Shown here one piece after another: positions 33,301-41,895 of a stretch of 64,000 nt of DNA; the first letter of the stretch is position 1; the number at the start of each line of letters is the position of its first letter. The DNA is from Capitulum mitella (taxonomy: Eukaryota > Arthropoda > Thecostraca > Pollicipedomorpha > Pollicipedidae). The notes below the pieces were generated by a model. It did not search any database and was not told the origin of the DNA. It was given only the letters and a program-made list of their open reading frames with translations. The position numbers and the translations under genes were made by a program. Where the stretch lies: NCBI GenBank assembly GCA_030062745.1, contig CP099844.1, forward strand, positions 6,105,481-6,169,480. Reading direction: 5' to 3'.

Positions 33301-36300
33301 CGTGCCGGCTGCTGGAGCGGCCGCCTGCCGGTCCAGCGGTGAAGTAGCCCAGGGCGTGTCCGAACTCTGAGACACTGCTCACATGCCAGGTGACGAATGT
33401 GCGTCTTGTGCGAGCCACATGTTGTAGAAGGTGCAACGCCCAAAGCCGTAGTGAAATAAGATGGAAAAGCCAAGCGTGTGTGTGCGGTTTTGAAGTCGGT
33501 ATGGTTTGTAGATTGTCGCATTTTTGACTGGCGTCAGATTGTTTTCTTGTACGAATCTGAGGTATCCAAATTGCAGCTGTGTTGTATTGTCTCAGTTTGG
33601 ATTGTCTCAAGATCGTTTTCCTTTGCGCATCTGAAGGTATTCAAGCTGCAGCTGTGTTTTAAAGGTCGTAAACGGTCGGCAAGTGCAAAAGTCGTGAATG
33701 GGCAGACCTGTCTTTTGGGGACCACTTGCGTTCCGTTGGCATGAATTGCGTGAAATGATAATGAAAGAAGGTGGCAAGGCCGAATACGTACGTCTTGTAA
33801 CGAAGTTGATATTGTTGTACGCTTTTTACGTTTTAAGGTACTTTGAAATTTCGGCAACGATTTTGAAGCCCTTCAAGGCGCAGCGGTGTTGTCAGAAACG
33901 CAAGTGGTCGAAGTGTAGGAATCATGATCGGGCTGACATTTTTTGGTGAGACTATTTTTCATTGACGTGAGTCAGAAATTGGTAACATTTTACTGTGAAC
34001 CACTTCTTAAGGCATTATTAGGAAGGGACTGTTTGAGCATCGTTGCATTGATTCATCAGACACACGATGCGAAAATTTTCTGAGACGATTTCACGTATGT
34101 CGCCGCGGATCTCTGCGCGCTGCTGCCGGTTTCGGCTCTCCGAAACTGCCTGCTTCGGCCTGGCGGCGTCCGTGCGCTGTTCTGCGGACGCCAGAGACCG
34201 CCGCGCCAGCCGGATAGCCGTGCCGTGCGTGTCTGGGCTGTCGCCGCCGGACGCGCTGCCCGCGCCGCGTCCCCTCGGCGCCCGGCGTCCGTTGCCGGGC
34301 CGTAGTCCTCCGTGTCACGAGCCCTGGCGGGGCCGGCGCAGCACGGTGCTGCCACGGGCGCGGACAGCCCCTCAGAGCGGACAGACGGCCGGCCAGCGCG
34401 GCCCGCTACTGTCGGACAGCCTCTCAGAGCGGACAGACGGCCGGCCGGCGTGGTCCGCTACTGTCGGACAGCCGCTCAGAGCGGACAGACGGCCGGCCGG
34501 CGCGGCCCGATGTCACAATCGGACAGCCGCTCAGAGCGGACAGACGGCCGGCCGGCGCGGCCTGCTGTCACAGTCGGACAGCCCCTCAGAGCGGACAGAC
34601 GGCCGGCCGGCGTGGTCCGCTACTGTCGGACAGCCGCTCAGAGCGGACAGACGGCCGGCCGGCGCGGCCCGCTGTCACAGTCGGACAGCCCCTCAGAGCG
34701 GACAGACGGCGCGGCCCGATGTCTCAGTCGGACAGCCGCTCAAAGCGGACAGACGGCCGGCCGGCTCGGCCCGCTGTCACAGTCGGACAGCCGCTCAGAG
34801 CGGACAGACGGCCGGCCGGCGCGGCCTGCTGTCACAATCGGACAGCCGCTCAGAGCGGACAGCCGGCGTGGTCCGCTGCCCGGCTGCCGGCCGCGCCCCG
34901 GTCACCGTCTGTCGTCTGCCCCTGTGAACGGACGCCGCGGACTCCGCGTCTGCGGGAGTCCCATTCGGCCTGCGCCGGGCGCGCTTAACCAGCTTTCATG
35001 GGATGGGAGCGCACTGCAAGGCCGGAGTTCGTCTCAGGAGTTATCCAGCCCCTGGGCAATGCTGTTTTTAGACAGAGCCATCTGTAGCCGTGCCGATCTG
35101 CCTGTGGGCGCGTTTTCTTCGCTGCGCGGCGTTCTCGCGCGGCGTCCGTCGGCGTGTTGTCGTCCCCTCGCACTGGTCGTGGTCTGCCCCGGCAGGCCGG
35201 TCCGCCGTCGAGCGGCGCGGTCCGTCCGGCGCGTCAGACCCGCCGTGCCGCGGGCGCCCCCGGCCGGCCCGCGGGCGGGCGTGCCGCCGCGCCGGCCGCG
35301 CGGCTAGCAGCGTCGCGCCGCGTTTGTCTGTGTGTGAGATACGGCCGCCATTAGCGTGTTTTCCGCTGGTGGCCGGCGCGATTTATGCGGCCAGGTGGGG
35401 CGGCCGCTGTTTTGTTTGGATGTGCCGGTAAATGGCCGCATCAATTAGGGCTGTTTGAAAATAAGCCGGCCGTAATGGCGGGAGCGCCGCGCGGCCGCCG
35501 CCGGCCGGAACTGTCGGGGGCGGCCCGCTCGTCGCCGCCGACGGCTGCCGTCGGACACTCGTCCCTTTTCGTCGGCGTCGACAGCGGCCCGGCGGAGGTC
35601 GGGGTCGCCGCCGTGCTCGGCCGTAGTCGTGGCGCGCCAGCCGTGCTTCGGTTTTCCCGCGCTGGACCGGGCCGGCGGCGGCGTTCCCGAGGCTGTGACT
35701 GTGACCGGTGCGGCGTGCTTGTCGTTCTTGCTTGGCATTCCGTGTCCTGGGTTGAGCATGCTGTCTGACATGTACGTGTCTCCTCGCGAGATTTGTCCAG
35801 GACACCGGCTGAATGTGTACTCCGAGTGCGTTTGGAACGCATGCACGAGTCGTGTTACGTGCTCTTGTACGTAACACGATTCTGGTCCCTGGGTCAGCTG
35901 CTGTGTCTGGGTCGTCTTCTTCTGAGTGGCCGGTTTCTGCGCTAGCGAAGTCTCTCCCCAGGTGTGGGCTCCGGACACGTGTAATGCATCCTGCCCAACG
36001 CCCTCTCCCCCCCCCCCCCGCGCCTGAAAAATCCGTACTACCTGTTCACTACTGTAGGCGTGACATTTCGATGTCCTGATTCCCCGGTTGTCAGACCGTC
36101 ACGTTATCCGCCTTGTTAACCGTGACGTACGGGTGTTGTTATTCGCGGAACCCGGTCCGTCACGGCCCGCCGGAGCGGCCGCCGCGGCCGCCGTCGGTCG
36201 GCCGTGTGTCGGGACAGAACCGGCCGCCGCCCGTCGCGGCGCGCCGGCGCGGGCGGCGCCATCCGCGCGCCGTAAATCGTCGCCCAATTAACGGCCTGCC

Positions 36301-39242
36301 TCACGGGCGCCGGCCGTCGACGCGCGGGGGGACGCCGTCGTCTCTTCGCGCCTCGGCTTAGGGAAGCGGTCGGGGGAAGGTCGGCGGCCCGGCCGGCTGT
36401 TTGTTTAAAATGCGACGGGTATTTGCTTAAGCGGCCCGTTGTGTGTGTTTCATCTCTTCCCGGCGAAAGGTGGGGTGTGGTATCGCGGCATCGGTTCAAC
36501 AGTTCCGCTCCGGCTTGTTGATGGTGTTTGAGGTTTTTTGGTGGCTCATCATTATCCCGACGATCAACCAGTGCGCAGTCTGAGTTACGGTCCCGACAGA
36601 TGGCGTCCTTCGTCGATTTCACGCCCAGCTAGGTCTTTGATAATCATGGAGGCTTTTGCGTCACGTGCCTAAATTTGCTCACTTTTAGTTTTGTGTAAGG
36701 TGCCATTTGATTCGACGAGCTTAGAGAATTCTGACTTTGTCTTGCGCTGGCCCAATGAGTTCAACGGTTGCCCTAGTCGTGTTCAGTGACGGTCTGGGCG
36801 CGTGCTGCGGCTCTGTGCGCTGCCGGTGGCCGCCGGCAGTCGGGGCCGTGGAGGTCACCTCTGCCGTCCGGGACCGTCTGAGCGATGTCGGCCGGAGCCG
36901 GGGGTCGGCCGCGGGCCACCAGACGCATCCCTGACGCCGGCCGCGGCGCCGTCCGGCCGGCCCGGCCCGGCGCCACGGCAGACATCCGTCTCAATTTTCC
37001 GTCCCATTAGAGTAGGCGGCTGTCGTCGGCCGGCCGCCTCCCGCGCGGCCCTTCCGGCCGGAGGAGGCGGCCCGGCCGAGGTCGGGCCGCCGCGGCCGGC
37101 GCGCCCCGGGCCGGCCGGCTCGGCTCCGGTTACCGCCCGCCGGGCCGGGCCCTGGCCGGGCCCGGCCGACATCTGGGCGGCGGCCGGAAGCGCAGGTGCC
37201 TGCTGCCGTCAGCGCCGGCCGGCACAGGCCGGCCATTGTGGGCCAGGTGCCGGCGCCGGCTCCGGTGGCGGCGGCCGCCCGCTCAGCGCGCCGCCAGTGG
37301 GTCGCCGCGGACCGGTCGGCCCCGCGCTCTGGCGCGGCCCGCCGGGCCGGGCGGCCGGACGCGGCGGCGCCGGACGGCACTCCGAGCGGCGCGTGACGCG
37401 CGACACCCGCGGGACGGCCGTCCGCGGCTCCGGCTGACACCTGGCGTCCGTCGGAGCGGACCGGACGCCGGCGGCGGCTCGGCACGGCCGCGCCAGGCGG
37501 GCAGCGGCGGACTGGTCAGGGCGGCTGTGTGGCCGGCCGGCTCTGCCCGGCCCGGCGCCCGCGGCCGGCCCCTCTGAGTAATGGCCCGCCGGCCGGCACC
37601 AGAGCTGACGTCCACACGGCGCCGGGCCGTGTCGGACAGGACCGCCGCCGCCGCGCTGCGTCACGCCCGAGCCGCGCCGCCTGCCCGACCGCGCCATTTC
37701 TCGGCGGTTGAGCGGCGGTCCGGTGTCGCCGGCTTGGCGCGCCGAGTGCTTTTGTTCGGGGAGTGCCGGGTAACGCGCTGTTGACGCGCCTGTCGCCGGG
37801 GAGGTCGCGCCGACGGACGGCCCAGCAGGTGCGGCCGCGGCCGCCGGCCCTGACGGGGCTCATTGCTCACTGGGCGCCGCACGTTGTCGTGGAAACGGAG
37901 GTCGGGAAACTCGGCTCGAATTGACCGCCGGCTGGGGCTGGTGCGAAGGTAGCGGAGGGCGGAATGGGGCCCTTAAGTGGCTGTGAAATTAAGCCGTAGC
38001 TGGTTCAGACAACGTTATGTTTAGCGTCTTCGCGTACCAGGGGTCTGTTTTTGTTATAAGGTCATGTGACGTTCTGTTGTGACATCATCAGCCTGGTACA
38101 TGGCCTTGCAACTCCCCCCCCCCGACCTTGCAGCTCTTGCTGGCAACATTCATGCGTTGTTGCAGAGAATGCAGACTGGTGGAATTGGTAGGTAAACGCT
38201 GGTCTGTGGTGGTCGGACCGGTACAGACAGCAGGGTCGGGTCTCAAATGGCCGGACCGGCTGGTCTGTGGTGACCGGGCCGGCTGGTCTGTAGTGGCCGG
38301 GCCGGCTGGTCTGTGGTGGCCGGGCCGGCTGGTCTTTGGTGGCTGGGCCGGCTGGTCTGTGGTGACCGGGCCGGCTGGTCTGTGGTAGCGGGACGGGCTG
38401 GTCTGTGGTGGTCGGACTGGTACTGACTTCAGGGTCGGGTCTCTGGTGGCCGGACCGGCTGGTCTGTGGTGGTCGGACCGGCTGGTCTGTGGTGGCCGGA
38501 CCGGTACAGACGGCAGGGTCGGGTGTCTGGTGGCCGGACCGGCTGGTCTGTGGTGGCCGGACCGGCTGGTCTATAGTGGCCGGACCGGCTGGTCTGTGGT
38601 GGTCGGACCGGTACAGGCGGCAGGGTCGCGCCTGTGGCGGCGGGGCCGGTCCAGACGGCACGGCACGGCCGGCAGTTGACGTCGGCGCCGGTCGGGCGGC
38701 GCGTCAGCGGTGGGCCGGCCATTGTTCGGCGGCCGGGCTGGACTCGGCGGCCGGCCAGCCTGCTGACGGCAGCCGATCGCCGCCTGCTGACGCCGCCAGT
38801 CGTGCCGGCCGCGCCGCCCTGTGCCGGTATGACCCAGATGCGGCGGTGTTGACTGCGCCGCGCGGCGAACGGTGCAGCCGCCCGTGTGTTCGCCTCCGCA
38901 GGTAGTGGATTTGCGGACACGTTCGCCAACGTCAGCGGCGTGGCACAGTTTGGCTGTCATGGCGGCACGGCGTAGTGTGTGGTTTTCGTCACTTGACATT
39001 ACCTGGCTGATCTGCTTCAGAATGGTGAAGTATTTTAGACCCTTGCGCGACAAGCAGAGCTGACGTTTTGTTTCTTCATCATCCGTGATGAAAGTTGTCC
39101 GGCTTCGACAAGCTGGGAGGATTATTTTACCGCTGGCTGGCTCTTCAGGACGTGTGGCTGAACGCCGCGCCGTGAATTTAACCGTGCGGCTCCGTGTCGG
39201 CAGGACATCAACCTGGACGAGGAAGACTGGTTGGAAGACTGA
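24203..39242 (+). CDS. COPB2: Coatomer subunit beta-prime, full coding locus (17 coding exons seen)
   Basis: Beta'-COP is part of the COPI coat that drives Golgi-to-ER retrograde transport, and its WD40 propellers bind dilysine cargo tails. Coding exons: 24203-24361, 25092-25284, 25721-25869, 26439-26637, 27233-27423, 27865-28064, 28345-28544, 28802-28935, 29303-29419, 29618-29748, 30065-30272, 30738-30848, 31227-31507, 31859-32066, 32405-32525, 32825-33147, 39204-39242. They sum to 2964 bases with all phases compatible: 987 residues plus the Met of an unplaced first exon. Order: two WD40 propellers (about 1-600), alpha-solenoid (about 600-830), then a variable tail. Mammalian proteins have about 906 residues; the excess is an Ala/Pro-rich insert. 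All introns are GT-AG except one GC-AG. No disabling change is seen. Confidence 0.96.
25092..25284 (+). CDS. COPB2: COPB2 exon: WD repeats 2-3
   Basis: Reads [17 protein letters not shown] through [11 protein letters not shown]. Ends in phase 1 at a GTACGT donor, and the split Asp codon is completed by the next exon. Confidence 0.93.
25721..25869 (+). CDS. COPB2: COPB2 exon: WD repeats 3-4
   Basis: Reads [18 protein letters not shown], then [19 protein letters not shown], ending LDRTVK before a GTAACT donor. Confidence 0.93.
26439..26637 (+). CDS. COPB2: COPB2 exon: WD repeats 4-5
   Basis: Reads [19 protein letters not shown] to [14 protein letters not shown] and includes the highly conserved [16 protein letters not shown]. 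The acceptor has a long C-rich tract. The exon ends in phase 1. Confidence 0.93.
27113..27270 (+). repeat. 80-bp tandem duplication across a COPB2 intron/exon boundary
   Basis: The unit at 27113-27192 contains TTTCACC, TTTCTATTGCGG and TTCATTTCAG plus the first bases of the exon (to ACCGATCATTATG). It is repeated 80 bp downstream at 27193-27270, where it forms the real acceptor and exon start. The upstream copy keeps a usable-looking acceptor at 27151-27152, but 80 is not a multiple of 3, so using it would shift the frame. Confidence 0.85.
27233..27423 (+). CDS. COPB2: COPB2 exon: WD repeats 5-6, GC donor
   Basis: Reads [34 protein letters not shown] and ends [10 protein letters not shown]. 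Homology places the exon end at AAG before GCGAGC, a non-canonical GC-type 5' splice site. The next exon joins in phase 0 with VGREEPAMS. Confidence 0.9.
27865..28064 (+). CDS. COPB2: COPB2 exon: end of propeller 1 and start of propeller 2
   Basis: Reads [20 protein letters not shown] to [11 protein letters not shown]. Ends in phase 2 at GTCAGT, and the Arg codon is shared with the next exon. Confidence 0.93.
28211..28233. repeat. Short (AACCGT)n repeat in COPB2 intron
   Basis: About three and a half AACCGT units. Confidence 0.8.
28345..28544 (+). CDS. COPB2: COPB2 exon: second propeller
   Basis: Reads [20 protein letters not shown] through [16 protein letters not shown], with acceptor GGCCGCCAG and donor GTGAGC. 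It begins with the last base of a split Arg codon. Confidence 0.93.
28802..28935 (+). CDS. COPB2: COPB2 exon: second propeller
   Basis: Reads [20 protein letters not shown] and then [18 protein letters not shown], with donor GTGAGT. Confidence 0.92.
29303..29419 (+). CDS. COPB2: COPB2 exon: second propeller
   Basis: Reads [18 protein letters not shown] to [11 protein letters not shown] in phase 0 at both ends. Confidence 0.93.
29618..29748 (+). CDS. COPB2: COPB2 exon: second propeller
   Basis: Reads [20 protein letters not shown] and [18 protein letters not shown]. Ends in phase 2 at GTGAGA. Confidence 0.93.
30065..30272 (+). CDS. COPB2: COPB2 exon: end of propeller 2, start of solenoid
   Basis: Reads [20 protein letters not shown], then [16 protein letters not shown] and [17 protein letters not shown], marking the change from beta-propeller to helical solenoid. 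Confidence 0.93.
30738..30848 (+). CDS. COPB2: COPB2 exon: alpha-solenoid
   Basis: Reads [20 protein letters not shown] and [15 protein letters not shown] in phase 0 at both ends. Confidence 0.93.
31227..31507 (+). CDS. COPB2: COPB2 exon: alpha-solenoid
   Basis: The longest solenoid exon reads [37 protein letters not shown] and [19 protein letters not shown]. Ends in phase 2 at GTGGGT. Confidence 0.94.
31859..32066 (+). CDS. COPB2: COPB2 exon: end of solenoid
   Basis: Reads [19 protein letters not shown] and [14 protein letters not shown], followed by a more variable Ala/Arg-rich stretch. Confidence 0.92.
32405..32525 (+). CDS. COPB2: COPB2 exon: linker
   Basis: Reads [18 protein letters not shown] to [11 protein letters not shown] and ends in phase 1 at GTAAGC. 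It is less conserved than the upstream exons. The call rests on phase, splice sites and position. Confidence 0.8.
32825..33147 (+). CDS. COPB2: COPB2 exon: Ala/Pro-rich acidic tail
   Basis: 107 codons rich in Ala, Pro and Asp. [14 protein letters not shown] is followed after a Pro/Ala spacer by [14 protein letters not shown], an internal duplication. An 11-residue Ala run precedes an acidic helix-like end ([19 protein letters not shown]), which matches the acidic tail of the family. The donor is GTGAGT in phase 0. Confidence 0.85.
34371..34870. repeat. Minisatellite, ten units of 52/55 bp
   Basis: Units start CTCAGAGCGGACAGACGG at 34371, 34423, 34475, 34530, 34585, 34637, 34692, 34739 (variant CTCAAAGCGG), 34794 and 34849. 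Periods are 52, 52, 55, 55, 52, 55, 47, 55 and 55. The 52- and 55-bp forms differ by CTACTGTCGG versus CTGTCACAGTCGG. Similarity between units is very high, so expansion is recent. Confidence 0.93.
38211..38640. repeat. 23-bp minisatellite with higher-order structure
   Basis: The basic unit GGCCGGACCGGCTGGTCTGT plus GGT repeats many times. Variant blocks of the form GGTCGGACCGGTACAG...CAGGGTCGGGTCTC interrupt it at 38211, 38410, 38494 and 38601, so longer composite units are present. It lies inside the last COPB2 intron. Confidence 0.9.
39204..39242 (+). CDS. COPB2: COPB2 terminal exon
   Basis: Thirteen codons including the TGA. They read [12 protein letters not shown], matching the conserved acidic C-terminus of the family. 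The acceptor is GTGTCGGCAG in phase 0. No AATAAA was seen in the next several hundred bases, so the 3' UTR end is unplaced. Confidence 0.9.
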   Translation, partial: DINLDEEDWLED

Positions 39243-40420
39243 GCGGCGTGGGGCGGCCACCAGGACTCAGCCCGGAGCGGCGCCGCTCATTCCAGGCCGA
39301 CCGGCCGGCCGCACCGTGAGCGCGGTCGAGCGCGAGAGCCAGAGACAGATATATATGCCGCCTGTTGTTACGTCCGGTGCCTGCCGCCGGCCGGCCCGCG
39401 GCCGCCCCGCCGTCCCGCCGCCGCCGCCGCGCCTGTTCGGGTGGGGGGTCAAATTGCCGCGGGCGTCCGGTGCCATACGGGCGGCCCGGAGTCGCAGTCG
39501 GCTGCCGTGAGCCCGCGGACGGGGGGAGGGGGCGGCCCGGACGGCGCCCGCGGACCGCGCGCAGATTTCTCCTTATTTTATCGGGGTCGTTTCCTGCTTC
39601 TGAGACCGTGCCGGCGTGGTGCAGTGGTGGATGTGGCAGCCGAGGAAATTCCGTATTTAATTGTACTTAGTCGTGTTTTATACATGTGGGTGCATATCTC
39701 CTGCTGTTTGTGACCCGTCGGTACCGATGCACGAAAGTCTGTTGAGAAATTCGGTCGGCTGCGCCTCGCTGACGGCGACCCATTCAAGCTATCGATCAAG
39801 TCTGGAGTTTCAGTTACGTCTGCCGGTCACTTCGTCTGTAAATACATGGCTATGAGGTTGGATTTGTCGCGGTTGCGAGCGTGCGGTCCTGCGGCCGCGC
39901 GGCCGGTGTACACAATACACTGCAGAGGTTTGGAGCGGCGGCGTTTCGGCCGGGTGCGCCGCACACTGCGGCCCAGGCAGTGGTCCCGGGGGCGTCCTCC
40001 GACCGCGCTATGTGAGGCGGCTCTGCCCGGCTGAGGACTGTCTGGTTCCAGACCGCTGCCGGCTGGAGAGATGACCCGGCTCTGACGGAGACTGCCCGGC
40101 TGAGGACTGTCTGGTCCCAGACCGCTGCCGGCTGGAGAGATGACCCGGCTCTGACGGAGACTGCCCGGCTGAGGACTGTCTGGTCCCAAACCGCTGCCGG
40201 CTGGAGGCAGGACCTGGCCAGCCTGCACCGTCTGCTCCGGTGCCACCGTATCGGGCGAGAGGCTGCTGGAAGAAATCTGAGTGATGGTTTGGGACGAGGA
40301 CGGGAGAAATGGGTCCGGAACTTGACGCGCTGACGAAATGGCAGCACACGATACTTGAGGAGGTTGAATGGGACGGGGTGGATGCCCGTTGGTTGGAACG
40401 GCTTTTTTAAGGAAATGCAC
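39243..40420. other. Sequence downstream of COPB2
   Basis: GC-rich to about 39550, then mixed. It holds a 69-bp minisatellite. A long minus-strand open frame at 39827-40666 crosses that repeat and shows no recognisable domain, so I do not call it a gene. Confidence 0.5.
40023..40207. repeat. 69-bp minisatellite, nearly three units
   Basis: CTGCCCGGCTGAGGACTGTC begins units at 40023, 40092 and 40161, exact 69-bp steps, with near-identical units. Since 69 is 3 x 23, the minus strand reads as a 23-residue Pro/Ser/Gly repeat without stops, which explains the open frame across it. Confidence 0.93.
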
Positions 40421-40680
40421 ACAGTCTGAACCAACTCCAGCAAAACATAAAACCGTGATGACATCACAACATACAGCCGCAGGACTTATAGTGGGTCGTT
40501 CATGGAATACATAAGGGCTTGGGAGGGCCATCTTACTGATGTGCACCGTTGCAGGGGGAGGGATGTGTTCCCACGAAGCGTTACGTAACGGTGGGAGACA
40601 AACGAGAGTACACGTGTTGATGCATTTGTAAAAAGTATCACGCAAACTGCGGTGCGAGTTAAACATTCATCACTGCAGGG
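40421..40680. repeat. Dispersed direct repeat, copy 1
   Basis: About 260 bp is shared with 41628-41895. Blocks include GGGTCGTTCATGGAATAC, GGGAGGGCCATC and AAACATTCATCACTG, and the 12-bp palindrome CGTTACGTAACG at 40579-40590. The copies differ at many sites. No coding frame is shared. Confidence 0.88.
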
Positions 40681-41627
40681 ACAGAGCAGCGGTGCACGTT
40701 GATTGTTCTTCCCTCGTACTTTGCAACATTTCGGATTGGCAGCTACCGCCTTCCCAGAATTACTTGCCACAGTCCTTTTCGACGATAAGCTTCAATCGTC
40801 TTGAGCGCTATTTTTTCTAATTTCGCGCGTCCTTTTCATAAGTGGACCTATTTCTTTTTTAGGTCTAAACAACGACCTAAAATTAACTGTGGTTACCGTT
40901 AACCGGTAATGTAACTTCTCAGTAGCAAATACCAAGGGAAGTCCGACGCTGAAGCCTCTTACTGAAGTGACAAAAAAAGGCATTGTGGCAAACCGCCTGG
41001 CTTTCCAATACGTTTTTCCCCTCGGGTTCGGTACACACAGCACAGCGGCCGTCGGCCGTTTTACGAGCGCAAAACGAGCCTGTTTTCGCGGCCGCCGTGA
41101 GTGTCGGTAACGACTGAACACGGAAAAGTCGGCTTCGATACGACCTGCCTGGCCGTCACAAGACTGCATAAACGATCCAGATGCTTTTCGTTTTTATCAA
41201 ATTGTGAATGGTTATGCGATTGCGAAATAAGGCGAAGCATTCGGAACATTTTACCACCAAAATACATAACTGAAGTGTGTAACGCACCTGATGGCACCTG
41301 ATGGAACTCCACCTGATGGTGGCGACGCCGAAAGAGAGGGCGTGGTAGCAACTGCCCCCTAGCTTGGAAAAAAATTTAACATCCCAATGGCGATGCAACA
41401 GAAAGGAAACGAAAAGGTCGTTTCCCCTGCTGTTCTGAAATACATCTTGAATAGGTGATATGGATGTGTCCTGAATAAGTGAATACCCCTTGCTGAAACA
41501 AACCAACCGGAACAAATGCTTTTCCCTGAAATACCCGTACTGGCTGCATCAATGTTTCCTTCATGATATGTTATGGAGCACAACCAGTTAAGGGTCACGA
41601 CTCAAAGCTCAGGTTCTAGCTTAAGCA

Positions 41628-41895
41628 TAACAGTCTGAAGCTAATCAAGCATAACAAAACCATGATGACGTAACATATGGCCTCACGGACTGTTTTAATG
41701 GGTCGTTCATGGAATACGTAGGGGCTTGGAAGGGCCATCCTACCAATACGCACCGATGCAGGGAGAGGGGTGTTTTCACGAGGCGTTACGTAACGGTGGA
41801 AGATAACAAACGAGGATACACGTGTTCTTGCATTCGTAAAATGTATCACTCGAGCTGCGGTGCGGGCTCGGCGTTAAACATTCATCACTGGAGGA
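41628..41895. repeat. Dispersed direct repeat, copy 2
   Basis: Same orientation as copy 1, about 1.2 kb away. The palindrome CGTTACGTAACG is kept exactly, at 41784-41795, although the surrounding sequence has diverged. Family unknown. Confidence 0.88.

Larger units (their letters stand above)
33148..39203 (+). other. COPB2: Last COPB2 intron, about 6 kb
   Basis: The intron is far longer than the others (about 0.2-1.3 kb) and very GC-rich, with two minisatellites. AT-containing islands such as those near 35380-35480 and 36260-36300 (TTTATG, CAATTA, CGTAAT, CCAATTAACGG) stand out against GGCCGG-rich DNA and could be regulatory. Long open frames here run on both strands and follow the repeats, so none is annotated as a gene. 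Confidence 0.75.

Noticed and set aside
34067..35307. Long plus-strand open frames over the 52/55-bp minisatellite
   Set aside because: They follow the repeat and the GC-rich background inside a COPB2 intron. There is no conserved domain and frames are open on more than one strand.
35380..36000. Several 110-180 codon frames in the COPB2 intron
   Set aside because: Composition-driven, on both strands, inside an intron of a firmly reconstructed gene.
39827..40666. 279-codon minus-strand open frame
   Set aside because: Held open by a 69-bp (3 x 23) repeat. Flanking codons show no recognisable protein.
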